A DNA stretch of 64,000 nucleotides from Eimeria necatrix (taxonomy: Eukaryota; Apicomplexa; Conoidasida; Eucoccidiorida; Eimeriidae). A program made the position numbers and the translations under genes. Positions 36,392 to 50,800 of this stretch are shown piece after piece; position 1 is the first letter of the stretch, and every line of letters begins with the position of its first letter. The notes beneath the pieces are model-generated. The model was given only the letters and a program-made list of their open reading frames with translations, did no database searches and was not told the DNA's origin. The stretch lies in NCBI RefSeq assembly GCF_000499385.1, contig NW_013651690.1, positions 62,001-126,000 on the forward strand, given 5' to 3'.

Positions 36392-39300
36392 CTAATTAGG
36401 AACCTGAGTCCCAAGACGCTGCATGGTCCATTTCAACACCAGAAATCCTTGGCTTGTCACCTGCACCCGCAGCATACTCAAAGCAGCATAATCTTTCAAA
36501 AGAACGTGTAACTCAGCGCGACACCACCGCGACTGCATGCTACACTTCTTGTTCACAGCGGTTATGCAGCTGACCTGTGCTGGGCGCTGCGTCGTGTCCA
36601 AACTTCCGGCCGATTAGGTCTTGCCACTGCGGCCACTGGCCTTTGCTAAGGCTGTTGGCGATGGCGAGCTGTTCTTTGAGTCCCGCAAAACCTTTCTTGA
36701 ACCTAGGCAAGTTAACAGCATCAGCTTCTGCCTGTGGCTCAGACCCCTCTGCTCCCCTTGACGGTCCTTTTGCGGGATCGCTGTCTCCTTCAGGAGACCC
36801 TGGAAGGCGCTGGTAGAACAGAATGTAAGGCGATGCTGCAAGAACTCTTTGCAGGTCGACAGGCTCCACTACCTTGTCATCAGCGCGAAACCATGAGTCT
36901 GAGTCCATGTGCTTGATGTAACACACGTAGTGTCCCTGCTCCGTAGCGGGACCTTCGTGCTCCACCAATGCCACAAGCTTATATCCGTAACCTGAGGAGA
37001 GGGCAGGGGATGCAGATGATCCACCTGCACCTGAATGAGATCGGGGCTGCCTGTCTGCATCAGTTGGCCGGCATTCGTCCTCTCCCGCCGTCTGTGCTTG
37101 TCGAGTTTCAACTGGCTCTCCTGACCCAACAGCAACACTACACGGGGCCGGAGACGGAAACAGCCCTTCTCGCGATTCACTGCGTTCGATGAGTTCTGCC
37201 TCAAATGCATCCACTGCGGTGGAAGCCTTGGAGGACACGCCTGGGAAACCTTTCCCTTTTTCTGAGGCAAGCGTATATCTTGCTCCATCCACACCTTCAA
37301 AGCCAGGCGTGGGAACCGACATGGCCGTTGCTTGGGCAGACTCAGCCACCGCCGTTTGATCTGCGTTTGGAAAAGCTGCTGCTTCAGCAGTAGCAGCACC
37401 AGCATTTGAGCGTTCGACGTAGCTGGCCAGGTCAACGTACTCGCCGAACTGTACGGGATTCCATATCTATACACCCAATATCAGCACACGAAGAATACCA
37501 TAGGTATGAGCAATTCGACGCTAGATACCAACTAACTAGCCTCACATTAGGCAACTAGTGGGGAAGACGCATGTGTGTTGTCACCTTACCTTGTAAGTCT
37601 GTCTACCGCGAACGAATCTTTTAAGTGTCAAGCATAGCACAAACGGCAAGTGGCCCTCGACTAAAGCGCAGCTTTTTACTGCGTCTTGCTTGGAATCACA
37701 GTGCTCGCAGAAGTACCTGAAGGCAAATAAATAGTAGGCCACTACTTTAAAAGCCAAAATTTTCAAAGGAGGCCACGAAAAACAATAACCGGAATCACAG
37801 CAAGAAAGCTTCGGCCAGAGCGCATACCCTTCTCCGGACGAGAGCTTCAGTGATTCGCAGTCGTCCGCGAAGTGTCTGTCGAGACATTCCACGAGACTGA
37901 CTTTTGAGAGCAAGTGGAGAAAAGAAGAAGGCTTTAGTCTCAAACCTGTAAGCGGACAGAAACAGCCGCATGCCGACCGAATTCTATTTTTTATGGACTC
38001 ACGTTCTGCCCTTGAATATGGACCTATTTGCACGTGCATCGATGCAAAAGAATGACGGGAACGCCAAATCAAGACGCGCAGGCCTTCCCTTGGCAAGCTC
38101 CACAGAACAAAAAATTACACATGATTCCACCCTGACCAAGTTTCAGCTTTGCACTACTCTATACTAAACCCTTGTCATGAAACCTCAAAGCGTCTGCTTC
38201 TTATACTTGGATTAAAAATGGGTGAGCACTCAATAGGCGCGTCATTGGCCTATGAATAAGGCAATGACGCGGGGTTTGTTCATCCTCGTGCTCGACCCCA
38301 ACTTCAGCCTCACTTGCATGCTGACAAGACTCTTCTTGGGCCTCTCGCGTCATCGCCACTGCCAGACTCTTAAACGGCACTAAGGTGGACGTGCACCTGC
38401 CGCAATTCGTGCACCTAACTTTATCCACTTCTGCCCCTGCTCAGCATTCCAGGTTAAACACAAATTCGTGGCTTTCTTTCACCACGATGCAACTACAATA
38501 GCGGTACCCACTTTTTGCCGTGAGATAGTAGGAAATTCTACTATCCAACTGATAGAACAAGCGAAACCAACCAGCATACCCTCAAAAAAAACGGAGAAAA
38601 GAGTCGGCAGGTCTCCACAAGCCGGCGGCTCGTCGTCTTTTGCTGAGGTGCCGTTCCATCCTGCTCCGGACGTGCCGAGCTCATTGCTAGTATTCGTGTC
38701 TCCTTGCATCTTCGCCTCCTTAACATCATCCTTTAATTCTTTAAGTCCAGGATGGGGCGCAGGTAAGGGGCAGGCTGGCCCCTGTGACTGGCCAAACCCT
38801 TGAGAGAATGGGGGGCAGGTATCTAATCTTCGGGGCATCGCCTGCAGCATCAGCGCCTTCTGCAAAGGGACGCCTGTAGCGGCTGCACGCAGTTCACCGT
38901 CTAGGAAGTCCAGAAGGAGCCGCAGAAACTCATCGCTGTCTTGCATCTCACGAGGGTCTGCGGTTCATGCAAATCAACACTAATGAAAGACGAAATTACA
39001 ACTGCCCTACTGAGGTGTCTGAGTTTCGGCACTCCAATCTTTGTAGTGCAGTGACAGCACACTGCGCAAGTCAAATCGGTTACTTGAAGCAAACGACGAA
39101 AGAAGAGTAGACTTATTGCCGTCGACAAAAATTGCCAGCATTAGCGGGGTGATATACAAGCAACCTTCGATAGAAAAACATGCACGCGCGCGTGCATGCA
39201 GAAAACTCACCAAAGTCGGGCATAATACGACAGCAAACCTGATACAGGGCTTCAGGCTTGATGAAGCGGACGCTGCTGGGGGACCTCCACATATGGCTGT

Positions 39301-42300
39301 ACAGAGCATTTCCAGACTCACAAACCTAAATGAGCTTGACAAACTGCGCTCGTCTGGCTGATGTGGGGAGCCAACGGCCACGGCTGACACTAGCGGTACG
39401 CACTAGCGTGCAGACACCGTGGCAGCTGAAGCTCTCCATAGCGCAGTGCCCTGCACCTGGAAGCACCCCACTTTATCATCTAAGCGCTCAGATCAGGATA
39501 GGAAGGCACTAAAAACTCACTTGATTACCACTGCAAGCTCCCAAGTAACAGAAGTAGTGTACGTAGGCGTCTGGATGAGATGGTGAGGACCCCTCTTTAA
39601 TCTCCTCACGTGCTGCCTCGAGGTTTCTGCAGCGATAACCGCGTCACACAATGCGAACAACTGTTAAAATTTCATCGTTTCCCCCCATACTCGACGCGAG
39701 TTAGAGCCCCCCTATTTGGCGACTCCAGCTGGACGCCACACTTGAGAGGAAAATTCTAGCGCTTCTAATCCTTGAACTCAGGATAGCTTCATGCCCTTGA
39801 TGAGGTACTTCATTCGAGCAATGTATCTGCTTAACTTTGAACAACTACACAATGCATCCACAGTTCACTGCGGGCGTTCATACAAGTAATGTGCCCGCGC
39901 TTTTAGGCGTCCAAGCAGAGAGCGCGTGTGCTCACCGAGATAGCTTGTGTAGGCTTCGTACTGGCTTCCCAGAAGGTCCAAGGATGGAAGCATTGTCGCT
40001 GAATAAAATCGATATCACATGGTTATACATCTCCGTTCCAGACGTTGCACTTTCACACTTGTCTCTGTGCACAATCTGTACATACTGGTGCGACCACACC
40101 CTCTACGCTGAATTTTAGCATTTATTAGCCTCCAACAAGCAGCCTACGCCGCTGAAACAGCAGCAGCAGGAGCCACAACAACGGCAGAAAGGGCCACGAA
40201 AACATGCAGTCCAGCAGAAAAAGTCAGCCAGAAAGGAAAGCGCAACGGTAGCAGGAGAATGAAATGCAAACTCCAGCCTGAGTCTCAGATTTAGTGTTCT
40301 GGTTCAACGAGACTGAGGCGCATGTTCTTGTATATTTAGATTTTCTGAATTACCGTAGTTTAGGTAGAAGTCCCTCAGAGGCTGCACATGCGCCAGGTAC
40401 TGCAGGACCACGTTTAGGAAACAGCTGCCTCCCCCAAGGTTGATTAAACCAATTGCCGGAGCCTGAAGCAGCAGCAACCACAACCACATCAACGGCAACT
40501 GGCGGCCTTAAACGAGAGCAGCCAGTCGAACTGCGCAAAACAAAGGCAAACGAGTAATATGCGTCTAATACAATTACAGAAATGAGCAAGCTGCACTTAG
40601 CAGCAGTGCTTCCCAATGCTGAATTTACAAATACATGTGTTCATTTGCGTGTATGCCATTAACGGCCCTACAGTTGCCAGTCTTGTCTGAGGTGGCATCA
40701 CAGCGCCAAATCCCAGCACAGAGCACGCAGCCGTTCGCGCTACTGAAGGACTGCGGCTGCTGCCAAGTAGGCCACCAGACTTTGCCTCAGGGCGCGCAGC
40801 AGCTGTAGGCTTGGGCTCGAACAACTGGGCGCCCCGCTTGCCGCAAACCCGCCGACCCCCACGACGTCGGGAGGAAACTCCTTCCTTAGAACGCACGTAA
40901 GGGCCCCCTTTGGAGTACCGAATTCCAAGGGGAGCTGCGATTTGTGGTCCTACGCTGTCTTCGCCCACCGGCAGGTCTGTCGCCTCGGCTCCTGTCGTTT
41001 CTGCTATTGCTCCAGATGGTGCTGCTGCTGCTGCTTCTGTTGCTGCTACTGACGCGGACGCAGCGGTATTAGCAGGGTGAAGTTCTGTGGCCCCGCCTGC
41101 AATGCCTCTCTGCCAATCACCAGTCGGAGGCTGCAGGAGGTTTGTCGGGGCCCCACTGCTCAAAAGACCCGCAGCAGGCACACGAGACGGCTCCAAAGGG
41201 CCCGTCGGGTGAGCCATCTGATGGTTCAAATGCTGTAGAGGCGAACTTTTCGGAATGGTATTAGACCACAGTTTTGTCGCGGCGCTCTCCTGCGTCCACA
41301 CAGCTGGTGCCGCTGCACGAGCATCAGCTGGAGGCTGGGAACGAGCCCCTAACCCTTCGTGGTTGCTGCTGTAGAAGTTGGGCCACGTCGTATTTGCCCG
41401 GCTTCCCACTGGAGGCATTGCGTTGACCCATCCTTGATCTGAGGGAAGCTGTTGCTGCTGCTGTTGCTGCTGAGCTGGTGCTGGTGAAGTGCTTTTCTCA
41501 CAAACCAAGCCTGTGGGGTGCATGCTGGCGACAATGCCCGTTTGAGGAAGCTGCCGCTGCAGAAGCTGCTGCTGCTGCTGCTGCTGGAAAGGCAGCACAG
41601 CTGGGAAGTGGGCGACAGCAGCGGGAAACGATGCGGGGCTGGCTGAAGCGGACAGAACTGAGATGGGGCTTCCCAGGGGAGGCCCCTGGCAAGCTTCGAG
41701 CAGATGCCTCCATCGTTGCTGTTGCTGCTGCTGCTGCTGCAAACTACGCAACAGCTGCTGCTGCAGTTGCTCACTCTGATGCAGCTGCTGCAGCAGCGAC
41801 TGCTGCTCACGCTGCGGTTGCTGGATCAGGGTCTCGCGAGAATGGCTTGGCTCAGCCTCCTGAGAAGCCACACTGCTTTGCTGAGGCCTTTGTGTGGCCT
41901 CAGGGATCCCTTCAGCCAGAGACACAGTAGCTGGTGATGGACATGCTGCAGCGGAAGCAGCTACAGCTGCAGCAGAAGACAAATTATGGGGAGCCAGGGG
42001 GTTCCAAGGATTCGCCGGAAACGAGTCCTGGGCTCTGACAAGTGGGGGGGGGTTGCATGCTGCTTCGAATTCCGGTGGAGCCTTCACTGGCAGCAGCGGC
42101 GCCATTGTGTTGTTGCTGCTGACGCTGCTGCTACTGCTGCTGCTGCTACTACCACTGCTGCTGCTTCCACAGGTTTCTGGAGTCGCAAACGCCTGGGTGG
42201 GGGCCCCCTGTGGCAGCTCCCGATGGGCCTCCGATGGGCCCCAAAGAGGGCTCGCCTGAGGACCAGAGGCGTCGTGGCATCCTGCTCCAGGAAGTAACAG

Positions 42301-42621
42301 CAGAAGCGGCTGCTGCTGTTGTGGCTGCTGCTGCTGCTGTTGCTGCTGCTGCCCTTGCAGCGACAGGGAGAAGGCACCTTGTGTCACAAGAGAAGGCACG
42401 GGGAGAGGGGCTGGGACTGCAGCGAGCATGGGCTCCCTCAAGGCCTCCCCTGTCGCAGCGAGACGCTGCTGCTGTTGTTGCAGCAGCAGCAGCAGCTGCT
42501 GCTGTTGCGGTTGCTGCTGCGGCGTGGGGCAGAGGGAAGGCCGCAGCGGCTGCGGAAACGCTGTCAGCGCTTCATGAGGCACCTCATGAGAAAGCCCCTT
42601 GCAGTCTGTAGGCTGTTGCAT
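36392..42621 (-). CDS. Ubiquitin-specific protease (USP/UCH family), multi-exon, poly-Gln N-terminus
   Basis: This is a cysteine protease that removes ubiquitin from proteins. The first exon (42621 to about 40640) is a long Gln/Ala/Pro-rich disordered tail. The Cys box lies in the exon 40462-40354 (GLINLGGGSCFLNVVLQYL). Next come the exon near 39320-39230 (SHMWRSPSSVRFIKPEALYQ), EMQDSDEFLRLLLDFLDGEL near 38946-38890, zinc-binding CTNCGRC near 38410, YFCEHC near 37715, and LPFVLCLTLKRF near 37640. The His box lies in the exon from 37466 (PVQFGEYVDLASYV, EQGHYVCYIKH, SPYILFYQR). The final exon near 36533-36392 ends in TAG. The Cys box reads NLG-GGS-C where most USPs have NLG-NT-C, one residue longer and without the usual Asn before the Cys. 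Substrate is unknown. Confidence 0.9.
40980..42540 (-). repeat. CAG/CTG runs inside USP exon 1 (poly-Gln)
   Basis: Several (CTG)n tracts, for example at 41450-41475, 41565-41590, 41715-41770, 42110-42160, 42310-42355 and 42465-42520, encode poly-Gln, poly-Ser or poly-Ala on the reverse strand. They sit in one uninterrupted frame of about 670 codons, which supports translation rather than an intron. Confidence 0.8.
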
Positions 42622-44822
42622 GGGGCCTTTGTGTGAGAAGTCCCCTAGCAGCAGTCTGTCTCGCTGCTGCCTAGGAGGCTCGAGTGGCTTGGGCTGGTAG
42701 GGCTACGCAGCGGGGGTCCCATGGACAGCAAGGATAAAATGGCTGAACAACCTATGCGATCTGAAGCTGTGGTTGGTTGTAGATAAGATGGACCTAAAAA
42801 TATGCTTGGAGAGAACACCACTTGGTTATTCTTGACGCTGCTGCTGCTGTGACGGGGACGCGCCGCTGCTGTTGTTCTCGTTGCCGTTGAAGTCCCCGCG
42901 GACTGAGGCAAGATGGGTGAAGACCCCAAATCTGCCTCACTGGGAGAGCTTTTGCTGCTTGACTTTCGTGATTGGTGCGGCAGCTGAGGGCCCAATCTGT
43001 TCTGCCAGCTAACTGCGGGTGTTTGGAGATCTGTCAAGACATTGCATTTGGACCCGTCCTCTTTGATCCGTCACTGGCTTCCACAGTAGCAAGTCCGCGG
43101 GGCCTTAGCCAGTAGTTTAAGTGGTGGCTGTCCTGATGCGGAGCATAGAAAGAGACAAGCAACCGTTGTGATGGCTGCGAGGGCAAGCCGGCAACGCCAC
43201 GGCGGCGAATGGGAGAACGTGGCTTGGCAGACACTTCCAGAGGCGTCAGAGCGACAGTTGGAGCTCATGCATGCAGAGTATGGCAAAGATAACGAATAAG
43301 AAACAAAGGTAGCTTTGGGGCTTCTCAGAAGCCCCCACAGTCGGCGGCTCTACTGATCGCTAAACTTTTGCTGAGCCGTGGGTGCCAAATGAAAAGCCAT
43401 TTGACGTTTCCTTGATATTTAAATGTGATGTACAGTGGAGCTGCATCGAGTTTAATATGAGCACACTTGAATGAAACAAGCGTATATGTGGAGGGGGTTC
43501 CCATTGATGCGTTTACTGTTAGCTGTTCGTGGCGGCCAACGGCCCGCTGTCTAGGCACCTCAAAGTACTCAAAATGACAAACTGTACTTTGAGACGCTTA
43601 GGCCTCTTTATTTTAAAAGGCTCTCATATGCACACCTGCCTTTTTATATATGAGTAAAGTACTTAAGCAACTGAGCTGCAGTCTCACTCGTTTTTGAACG
43701 ACTACGGTGCGCTCTGGGCTGCCGGTGAGTTCGTGGCTCTCCTGTTACACTTAGTCCTCCAGTCGGTCTCCAGACTCCAGAGCACCTCCTTTATTAAAAT
43801 TTTAACTATAAATATCAATATAGGGAGCAGCCAAAAGCATGAGCTCACGAATGCCCAACCGGTGATGGCGGTTCTGTCTCTAGGAGTCAGCTTTGGACTA
43901 AGCAATTCATACTATATCTTGACTGGGCACAGAACAGCTTAAACTGAAAACTACAAACGAATGAAGTACCTCCAACGTCATGGTTCCACGCCTGAGTTGG
44001 CGCAGCTTTACGTGATACGGGGGAAAGAGTGGTGGCCCAGAAGAGTAGCAACGCGACTCAGAGTTTAAGGAGCTAGATCTGCGCACACGCAGTATACGCT
44101 TTTGTGTAAAGTTTCTTCATGTAGTGCGATATGCACTACCATACACACAACGGAATCTTGTTCACCGCTTGCGCTTGCTGCTTTCAGCTGTGTCCTGGTG
44201 ACGCTTCACTTCCTTGAAGCCGTACATAGGTTGAACACACATAGAGGCCGGAAAAGAGAGAATAAGTTTGCCAAGGGGGATTACAGGAGAGGGCGGAAAT
44301 AAAGAGCCCGCTTGTATTTCTCTCTCATTTAGATTTCCTGCGGTCCTCAACTTAGAAGTTTGCAGTAATGTAGAAAGAGATTACACCGCACAAATATGCG
44401 TGCGATTTGCAAAAGAGAACGCAGGAAATCCCTTGCCGCGCCATCCAGCACCATGACAGACTGTGTCTCATTGTGCGCCTCCACACCGCTCTCAGATTGT
44501 CTTGTTGCCGTTGATGTCCCCTTCTGTAAGGTCTTCTTCATCCATATATCAGGAACTCATTACTGGTGAAGAACTTCAGGCACAATTTATTATACAGGCA
44601 GTCAAAGGGAAGTTTCTGGGCTTTTATTCACTAGGTACAGGTCTATCCAACGCAGTATACGCGTTTCAACTCTTCAGGATCTTCAAAAGTTCGAAGATCG
44701 GCCAGCAGGCCATGTAAAAGAATAAATAAACAAAGCTGATGGATTCACCACCTGCTGCTCCAGGAGGTGACAGCCGTGTTGCTTGCGCCCCAGCTTTGTC
44801 TATTTCAAATTTGTGGCTAAAA
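42622..44822. other. Intergenic region between the USP and ABCF genes
   Basis: Just upstream of the USP start, a reverse-strand frame at 43037-42645 is Ser/Thr-rich and ends in a stop eight codons before the USP ATG. It may be 5' untranslated sequence or an unjoined 5' exon. The rest (43300-44820) shows no coding signal. An AT-rich stretch lies at 43630-43820. Confidence 0.4.
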
Positions 44823-47800
44823 TCAATGCGCAAGGCTGCGCAAAAGCTGCTTTCTGTACTCCATAAAGTCTCCATTAAAACGAATGAGCCGTTTTGACTC
44901 CTTATCCATCGTGTATATCTCGTCGGCCACACAAGAAAGAAGGTGACTGTCGTGGCTGACAACAACAACGCCACCGGCGTACTCATTTAGTGCCACAATC
45001 AACGCCTAAAATCACGCAACAAGTACAAAAAAGAGCGAATTCGCGCAGGTAGACAAGGCAGCAGGTTAAGTGCTAGCTCAGCTAGCAATGCATGACTCTG
45101 CATTGGCTGGAACCCCAAAGCCTTCTTCCTATTCATTTGATACTTTGTCACCTATTCGCTACACCTACTGCAGAAGCATGCACCATAATTAAGGCTTCAG
45201 GTCTAAGGGCTGACCTGCACAGCATCTAAATCCAAGTGGTTCGTCGGTTCGTCTAGGAGCTGTAGGCAAGAGAAAAAGGACAAGAGACAAGCCATAAAGC
45301 CATATGTATTTGACGTACAGGCATGTCAGGAGTATCGCAAGACACGGAAAATGCTCCTGTGCGTTGTGCCTGTAGAAGAGTACGTGTCCGCATGTGCTGC
45401 TAGGTACACTGGAACTCGGCATAAGGGTGAAATCAAAAGAAACGTGCACAGGCGCAAGTGCCAGTAATAAATAAATTACATCGCAACAAGCCGGTACGTT
45501 GACTTAGGCATAAATATAGCTGCCCACAAAACTCAATATTTTGCATAATGCAGAAGCCTATGGTGTGCATGTGTACTTCAAAGCATGCATCCGTTCAACT
45601 ATGCGTTGATCTGCAGATGCAGACAACCATGCAAACATGAACATAAAGACAAATAGCTAGAAACGTCCACGCAAGCATAAACACAAGAAGAGACAACTAA
45701 ACACACAAGACCCGAATTCAACACGAGGTAGTCAGGCGTGTTACAAGGGTGTGGAGCGACGGCCCGAATTTGTGTGTTCACTTACAAGGATGTGTGGATT
45801 GTTGTAAGCCATCAACGCGATCGCAACTCTGCTTTTCTGGCCTCCAGAAAGAATATAAAGTGGCTCGAGAGCCAACATGTTACTGATGCCAAACTGGCCC
45901 AGGTACGTTCGCGCTTGTTCATCAGATAGGTCCGCCTCGGGGTATCTGAAAAAGCCATGACCACCACCTCGACGACAACGAATTAGACTAGACAGAAAAA
46001 AACTGATAAGTTGCGGCGAATAGACCATAAAACACACATGGTGAACGTCTTATCTCCCTTGTATACCTGTGGGCCTCACGATTCTGGTTTTAGGATTTCA
46101 GGCGTTGTCAGCTCAAAATGCCTCACTTAAGTTGCAAGCTCTGCACAGCGTTCAGCGTCAAATCCAGCTGGTCAACGTGCTGCTGTGTAAAGTATCCAAT
46201 GCGCAGCTTGCCGCTACGGTTGATTTGGCCTTCGCAGCATTCGTTCTGTCCCACTAATAGTTTCAGCAGCGTACTTTTTCCGCTGCCGTTAAGCCCACAA
46301 ATCTGTGCGAGCATACCACAGCTGGACAAAACAAACTACAGTGGAGCCCCACAAGGACTAAATGCACTTCTCGATCTGGAAACGCTGAGCTTACAGTGAC
46401 AATGCAAGGTTGAGGCGTGAGCCTGATTCAAATTATGACAGTTCATTCAGCTTAAGACGATGTGGGGCATGGAAAAACTATCTGGCTTGATCTGTGTCAC
46501 AACAGTACCCATGCAGATGAAAACAAATGAACCCACTCATGGAAACAAATACACAGACGCAATGACACTGAACCGAGCCAGAAGCAGAAGCATTATCGCT
46601 GAGCCAAGCTGCAAGTACATGTACGGAAATACATGCACCATAAAAGGGACTCCTCTCGATGTAAGGCGAGGGAACGATCGTGCGGAAGATGCTTTGTTTT
46701 GAGCTTACTGCAATGCGTGAGTCCATGTCTACATTGAGCTGACAATCTCTCACAATGAGCAATTCATCAGAACCATCCGAGGTGTCGCCATTAGGCTTTG
46801 TACTTTCACTTTCTTCGCCGAAGTTTGTGGGCGACTTTTTCGTTCTCTTTTTGTACTTAAAAGTGACATCGACCAGTTGGAGCAAGGGAGGCGAAAGAGG
46901 CTCCGGTTCCTTCAACTTGAAACGCAGAGAAGGATCTTCAGCTACTTGCTCTAGCATGGGCAGTCGTTTCAGGGCTTTGATGCGAGACTGCACAAGGCAA
47001 GCGCTGAGTATTCCAAACGCACGTCAAATACACTACATACATGGTGTGAACGCAAAAAGTTGTGCGCTGAGCGAGCAGCACAGATAGGGATGGGCACTGC
47101 AGGGCAGGGAACGGCAAGGAAATGGCAGAGGAAAATGAAAGCAGGGCCGGCGGAAAATAATACTTAGCAGATGCATCACAAATGCACTGCACGGCGCTGC
47201 AAAGAAGTGCCAAGCGCCTTTCAAAAAGAAAAGAAAGCCCTACCGTTTCGCATTGTGTCTGAATCTGTCAATAAAGGACTTGATGTGCTTCTGCTTCATT
47301 TCAATAGATTGTATTTGTCGTTGCTGCTGTAACTGCTGCGCTGCGCGCACGCTTTCAAATGTGTCGAAGTCCCCCTTGTAGTAATTCAGCTTTTGGTTTG
47401 TGAAATGAATCATATCAGTGCAAACCTGACGACGCGCACGGAAAAACGCTTGAAGACATATGGGTACGCTAATATCGGCCAACACGCGCCCAAATCGTGC
47501 ATGATGTCCTCGCATGCAAATGCTTTGCCTGCATTAATGTGTCTTACGTGCCCATAGACAATACAAGCCAAACACGTCCAGTTTAGAGTTGAAACGGGAC
47601 GCAGCATAGATCACTTAGGCAAAAAAAGCCAGGCTAGCGTAAATGTGGATAAATACAAGTTAAGCCCATGCAAACACAATGTCGCACGCATACAATACTG
47701 CACATTTAGCGAATGCATCCCCTAGACACGCCTTCCCAGATCAAAAAAGTCTACCGCAGATATATCCGTGTGGAGTTGCGCACATCGTTGAGGAAATCCC

Positions 47801-50800
47801 TCGAATGGCTAACAACAATAACGATCTTGTCCCTCGACAGCCGCAACGCGTTTTCGCCACCAAGGACTTTCGAGTCGCCCACAAGATACGCCGTGAGCCA
47901 GTTGATGGCTTTCAAGTCCAAGTGATTAGTTGGCTCGTCCAACAGCAACACATCGGCATCCGCAAACAAAGCGCGACCCAAGCACACCCGCATGCGCCAG
48001 CCGCCACTCAGAGCTGAGACCTTCGTGTGCTGCATAAAACAGCCAACATACATGTGTAACAGGAGCTTAACGTTTAATGAGTGGTTTCGGCTGATATCTT
48101 TACATAAATCTCTAATCGATCGTTTAATGCACAAACGCCTCTGAGAACTAATTGGAAATATTTGCGTGCTTCGTTTAGTTAAAGTAGTGCGGCTAAACAG
48201 ACTAGACTGGAGACCCGCAGAAATGACCCGAAAAGTCCTGCCACAGTAGAATTTGCGGTGGCGACTAATGCGTCAACCGCAGTGTGTAATAGTGTAGAGG
48301 CTTATCGTCCGAAGTTTAGTGCGGTATCGGCGACAATGTAAAGAGTAAAGAAGCTTAGAGCCGGCTAGTGAAACGTGATCCTTTTCAACTATAGTAAAGT
48401 CCTGCCTGCATCTCTGTGTCAAAGCCAAGACCGCTGAGAATCATGGCTGCTGTTGCCTCGGCCTCGTTGGCCCCAATTTCCTGCAGACGGTCGAAGATTG
48501 CCGCGAGGCGAAACCCAGCAGCTGCACCCTGTAGCAAAAGCCGCCACAACGCAACGCACTACTCGTAGGCAACTATGAGTACAAATGATATCTTCGTTAT
48601 CTGCGCATGTAAACATGAGCTACTCTTCTCCGTTACACGCCACTCATAAAGAGGAGGTGAGGCTAAGAAACAGGTGAAGCGAACGCACAGATTGACCCTG
48701 TTGTTGCAGGAGCTCCTCCTCCTCCAACAATTTCTTACGCTCCTCGTCAACTGCCAAGACTGCCTCGAGGACCGTCTCATCGCCAAAGCGATACTCTAAA
48801 ATGCGCAAAGCGCACACAGGCTCACTCAACTTCAAGAAATAAATTGAATAGTCTTGAGGCCTATAGGGACATAATATATTCTTCCATCCCTTTGAAGGCT
48901 AGTGAAGACTAGTGTGCCTATTTGAATTTCAAGCGACGAGCACAAAACACATATGGTGGGGGCGCTGGATACTACAAGTGTCGAATATTTACAGATATGC
49001 TACGCTAGGCGAGATTAGGCAGAACACACAGGAAATAAAGGTGACGGCAAACACACCTTGTTCCACGCAGGTTATTGTTGTATCCGGGTCCACACCAAGG
49101 ATATCGTGACGCGCAAGCGCGTGGAGGAATGTGCTTTTCCCAATACCGTTGCTGCAGCACAACTCGATGGGTACACAGGGTGATTAAACAAAGTTACGGG
49201 GACCAAGAGTCGCAGGAGGGAGACAGAGCATGCGGTCTCCGATATTGCAATTCCAATTTGAAGTCCAATGGATAAAGCAAGTTTAGTGTAGCAGTGCCAC
49301 CTCCAAGAATAAAAGAAATGGCGCAGCAACAAAGTGCCCAGTCAAATGCTATGACGGGGACAAGGTAACAAGGGCCAAAGTGCTCAGAAGTCTCACCGGC
49401 CAATGAGGCCATACCGCCTCCCTTTCATCAATTTCAAGGACGTGTCAACAAGCAGTTGCCTGCCCGCCACCGCAATTGAAAATGAATCGACCAAAATCCC
49501 TTCAGCTGCACAGAGATCATAAGAACATGCGCTCTTAACATACGGCCAATGCCAACTCAGGCGCTCTCGCCTTCGACGGCACCGCAAGACCTGAGGGAAA
49601 TGCAGAACCGCTAACTTTCACGCATTCTACTCAGCTATCGGGACACACCACTACACTGAAGAACACAACTCTCCCCTCATTTTTTGGTACAAATTTAGCG
49701 TAAAGATAAGCGAAGGAAACGGCATAAATTTGACACAACGGCAAAACTACCTGAACAGATAAGGGATGCAGCTCACCGCTGCGTTTAAGTTGAACATCGC
49801 CGTGACGCTTCTTAGGGGGCGGAAGTGGGGGTTTGTTCTTCTCCCACTCTAGCAGCAGTCGCATCTGTTTCTCTCGCTGCAGCGCCATCGCAGGCACAAG
49901 GCTAAAAATCAATCACGGCAGCAGATGCATGTGAAGTGTCAGGTTTTGGAGTGCAGCAGATGGTTCACGGGCCGCAAGAGAGCCAGAGTTTAGCATGGAA
50001 CACAAACGGATGCACAAGAATACCTGTTGTTGCTTGCGCTGTTGCATCAGCTGCTGCTGTTTAGCTGCTTCAGCTGCAGCAGAGTCCCCGTCAAAGACCG
50101 GCGCGTTGTAATTCACCATCGCTGCGTCTTGCTGAATCCCGAGAAACGGATCGCTAAAATCGCCTTCGGCAGATATCACATACAGAATTGCTCATGCGAG
50201 GACGAATTCAATGTGCCATGCAGTCAATTGAAGTGGAACAAGCGGCTCACAAACTGGAGGAAAAGAAAAGAACCAACCAACTGCGGGAAGAAGGCGAAAG
50301 AAGAAGAGATAGACGCATGACACGCGTCAAAGGAGAAAAATAGGCGAACAAATTCAAAAGCTGGCGGCTTCCAAAAAAGGAAAATATTCACAGGTAAGAA
50401 GTTAGTGCAAAGTGCTTCACTCAATGTGCTCCCGCTCGACAGGTGATCAGGGCTCGCAGATGCAAACAAGAGAAGATAAATAACAGCACAAACACACAAA
50501 TACAAATGTAGCCGAACTCAAATGCAAGGCAAAACTCGGCGCCGTACCCTCCGTTCTCTTCTGCATCAAGTCTTGCAGGCGGACCGGCGCCCGTTGTTCT
50601 GCAAAGTCCCAAACGGCAGCCCAGGCGCTGCAACATTTGAAAGGGCAGTTTAATTGGCCAGTTTAAGTTTAATTGGCAGGCCTAGCTGAGTAAACCAATT
50701 CTGCGGGCGTTTGACTGCGAGTCTGGTGTTGGCGCCCAACTTCGTGCAGATTAAGTGAGCTGCTCACCGGGCTGCTCCCGGACGTCTTCAGCGGGTTCTG

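Noticed and set aside
42645..43037. Ser-rich reverse frame as the true N-terminus of the USP
   Set aside because: It ends in a stop before the USP ATG and no splice pair joining the two was found. It is kept only as a possible 5' untranslated region.
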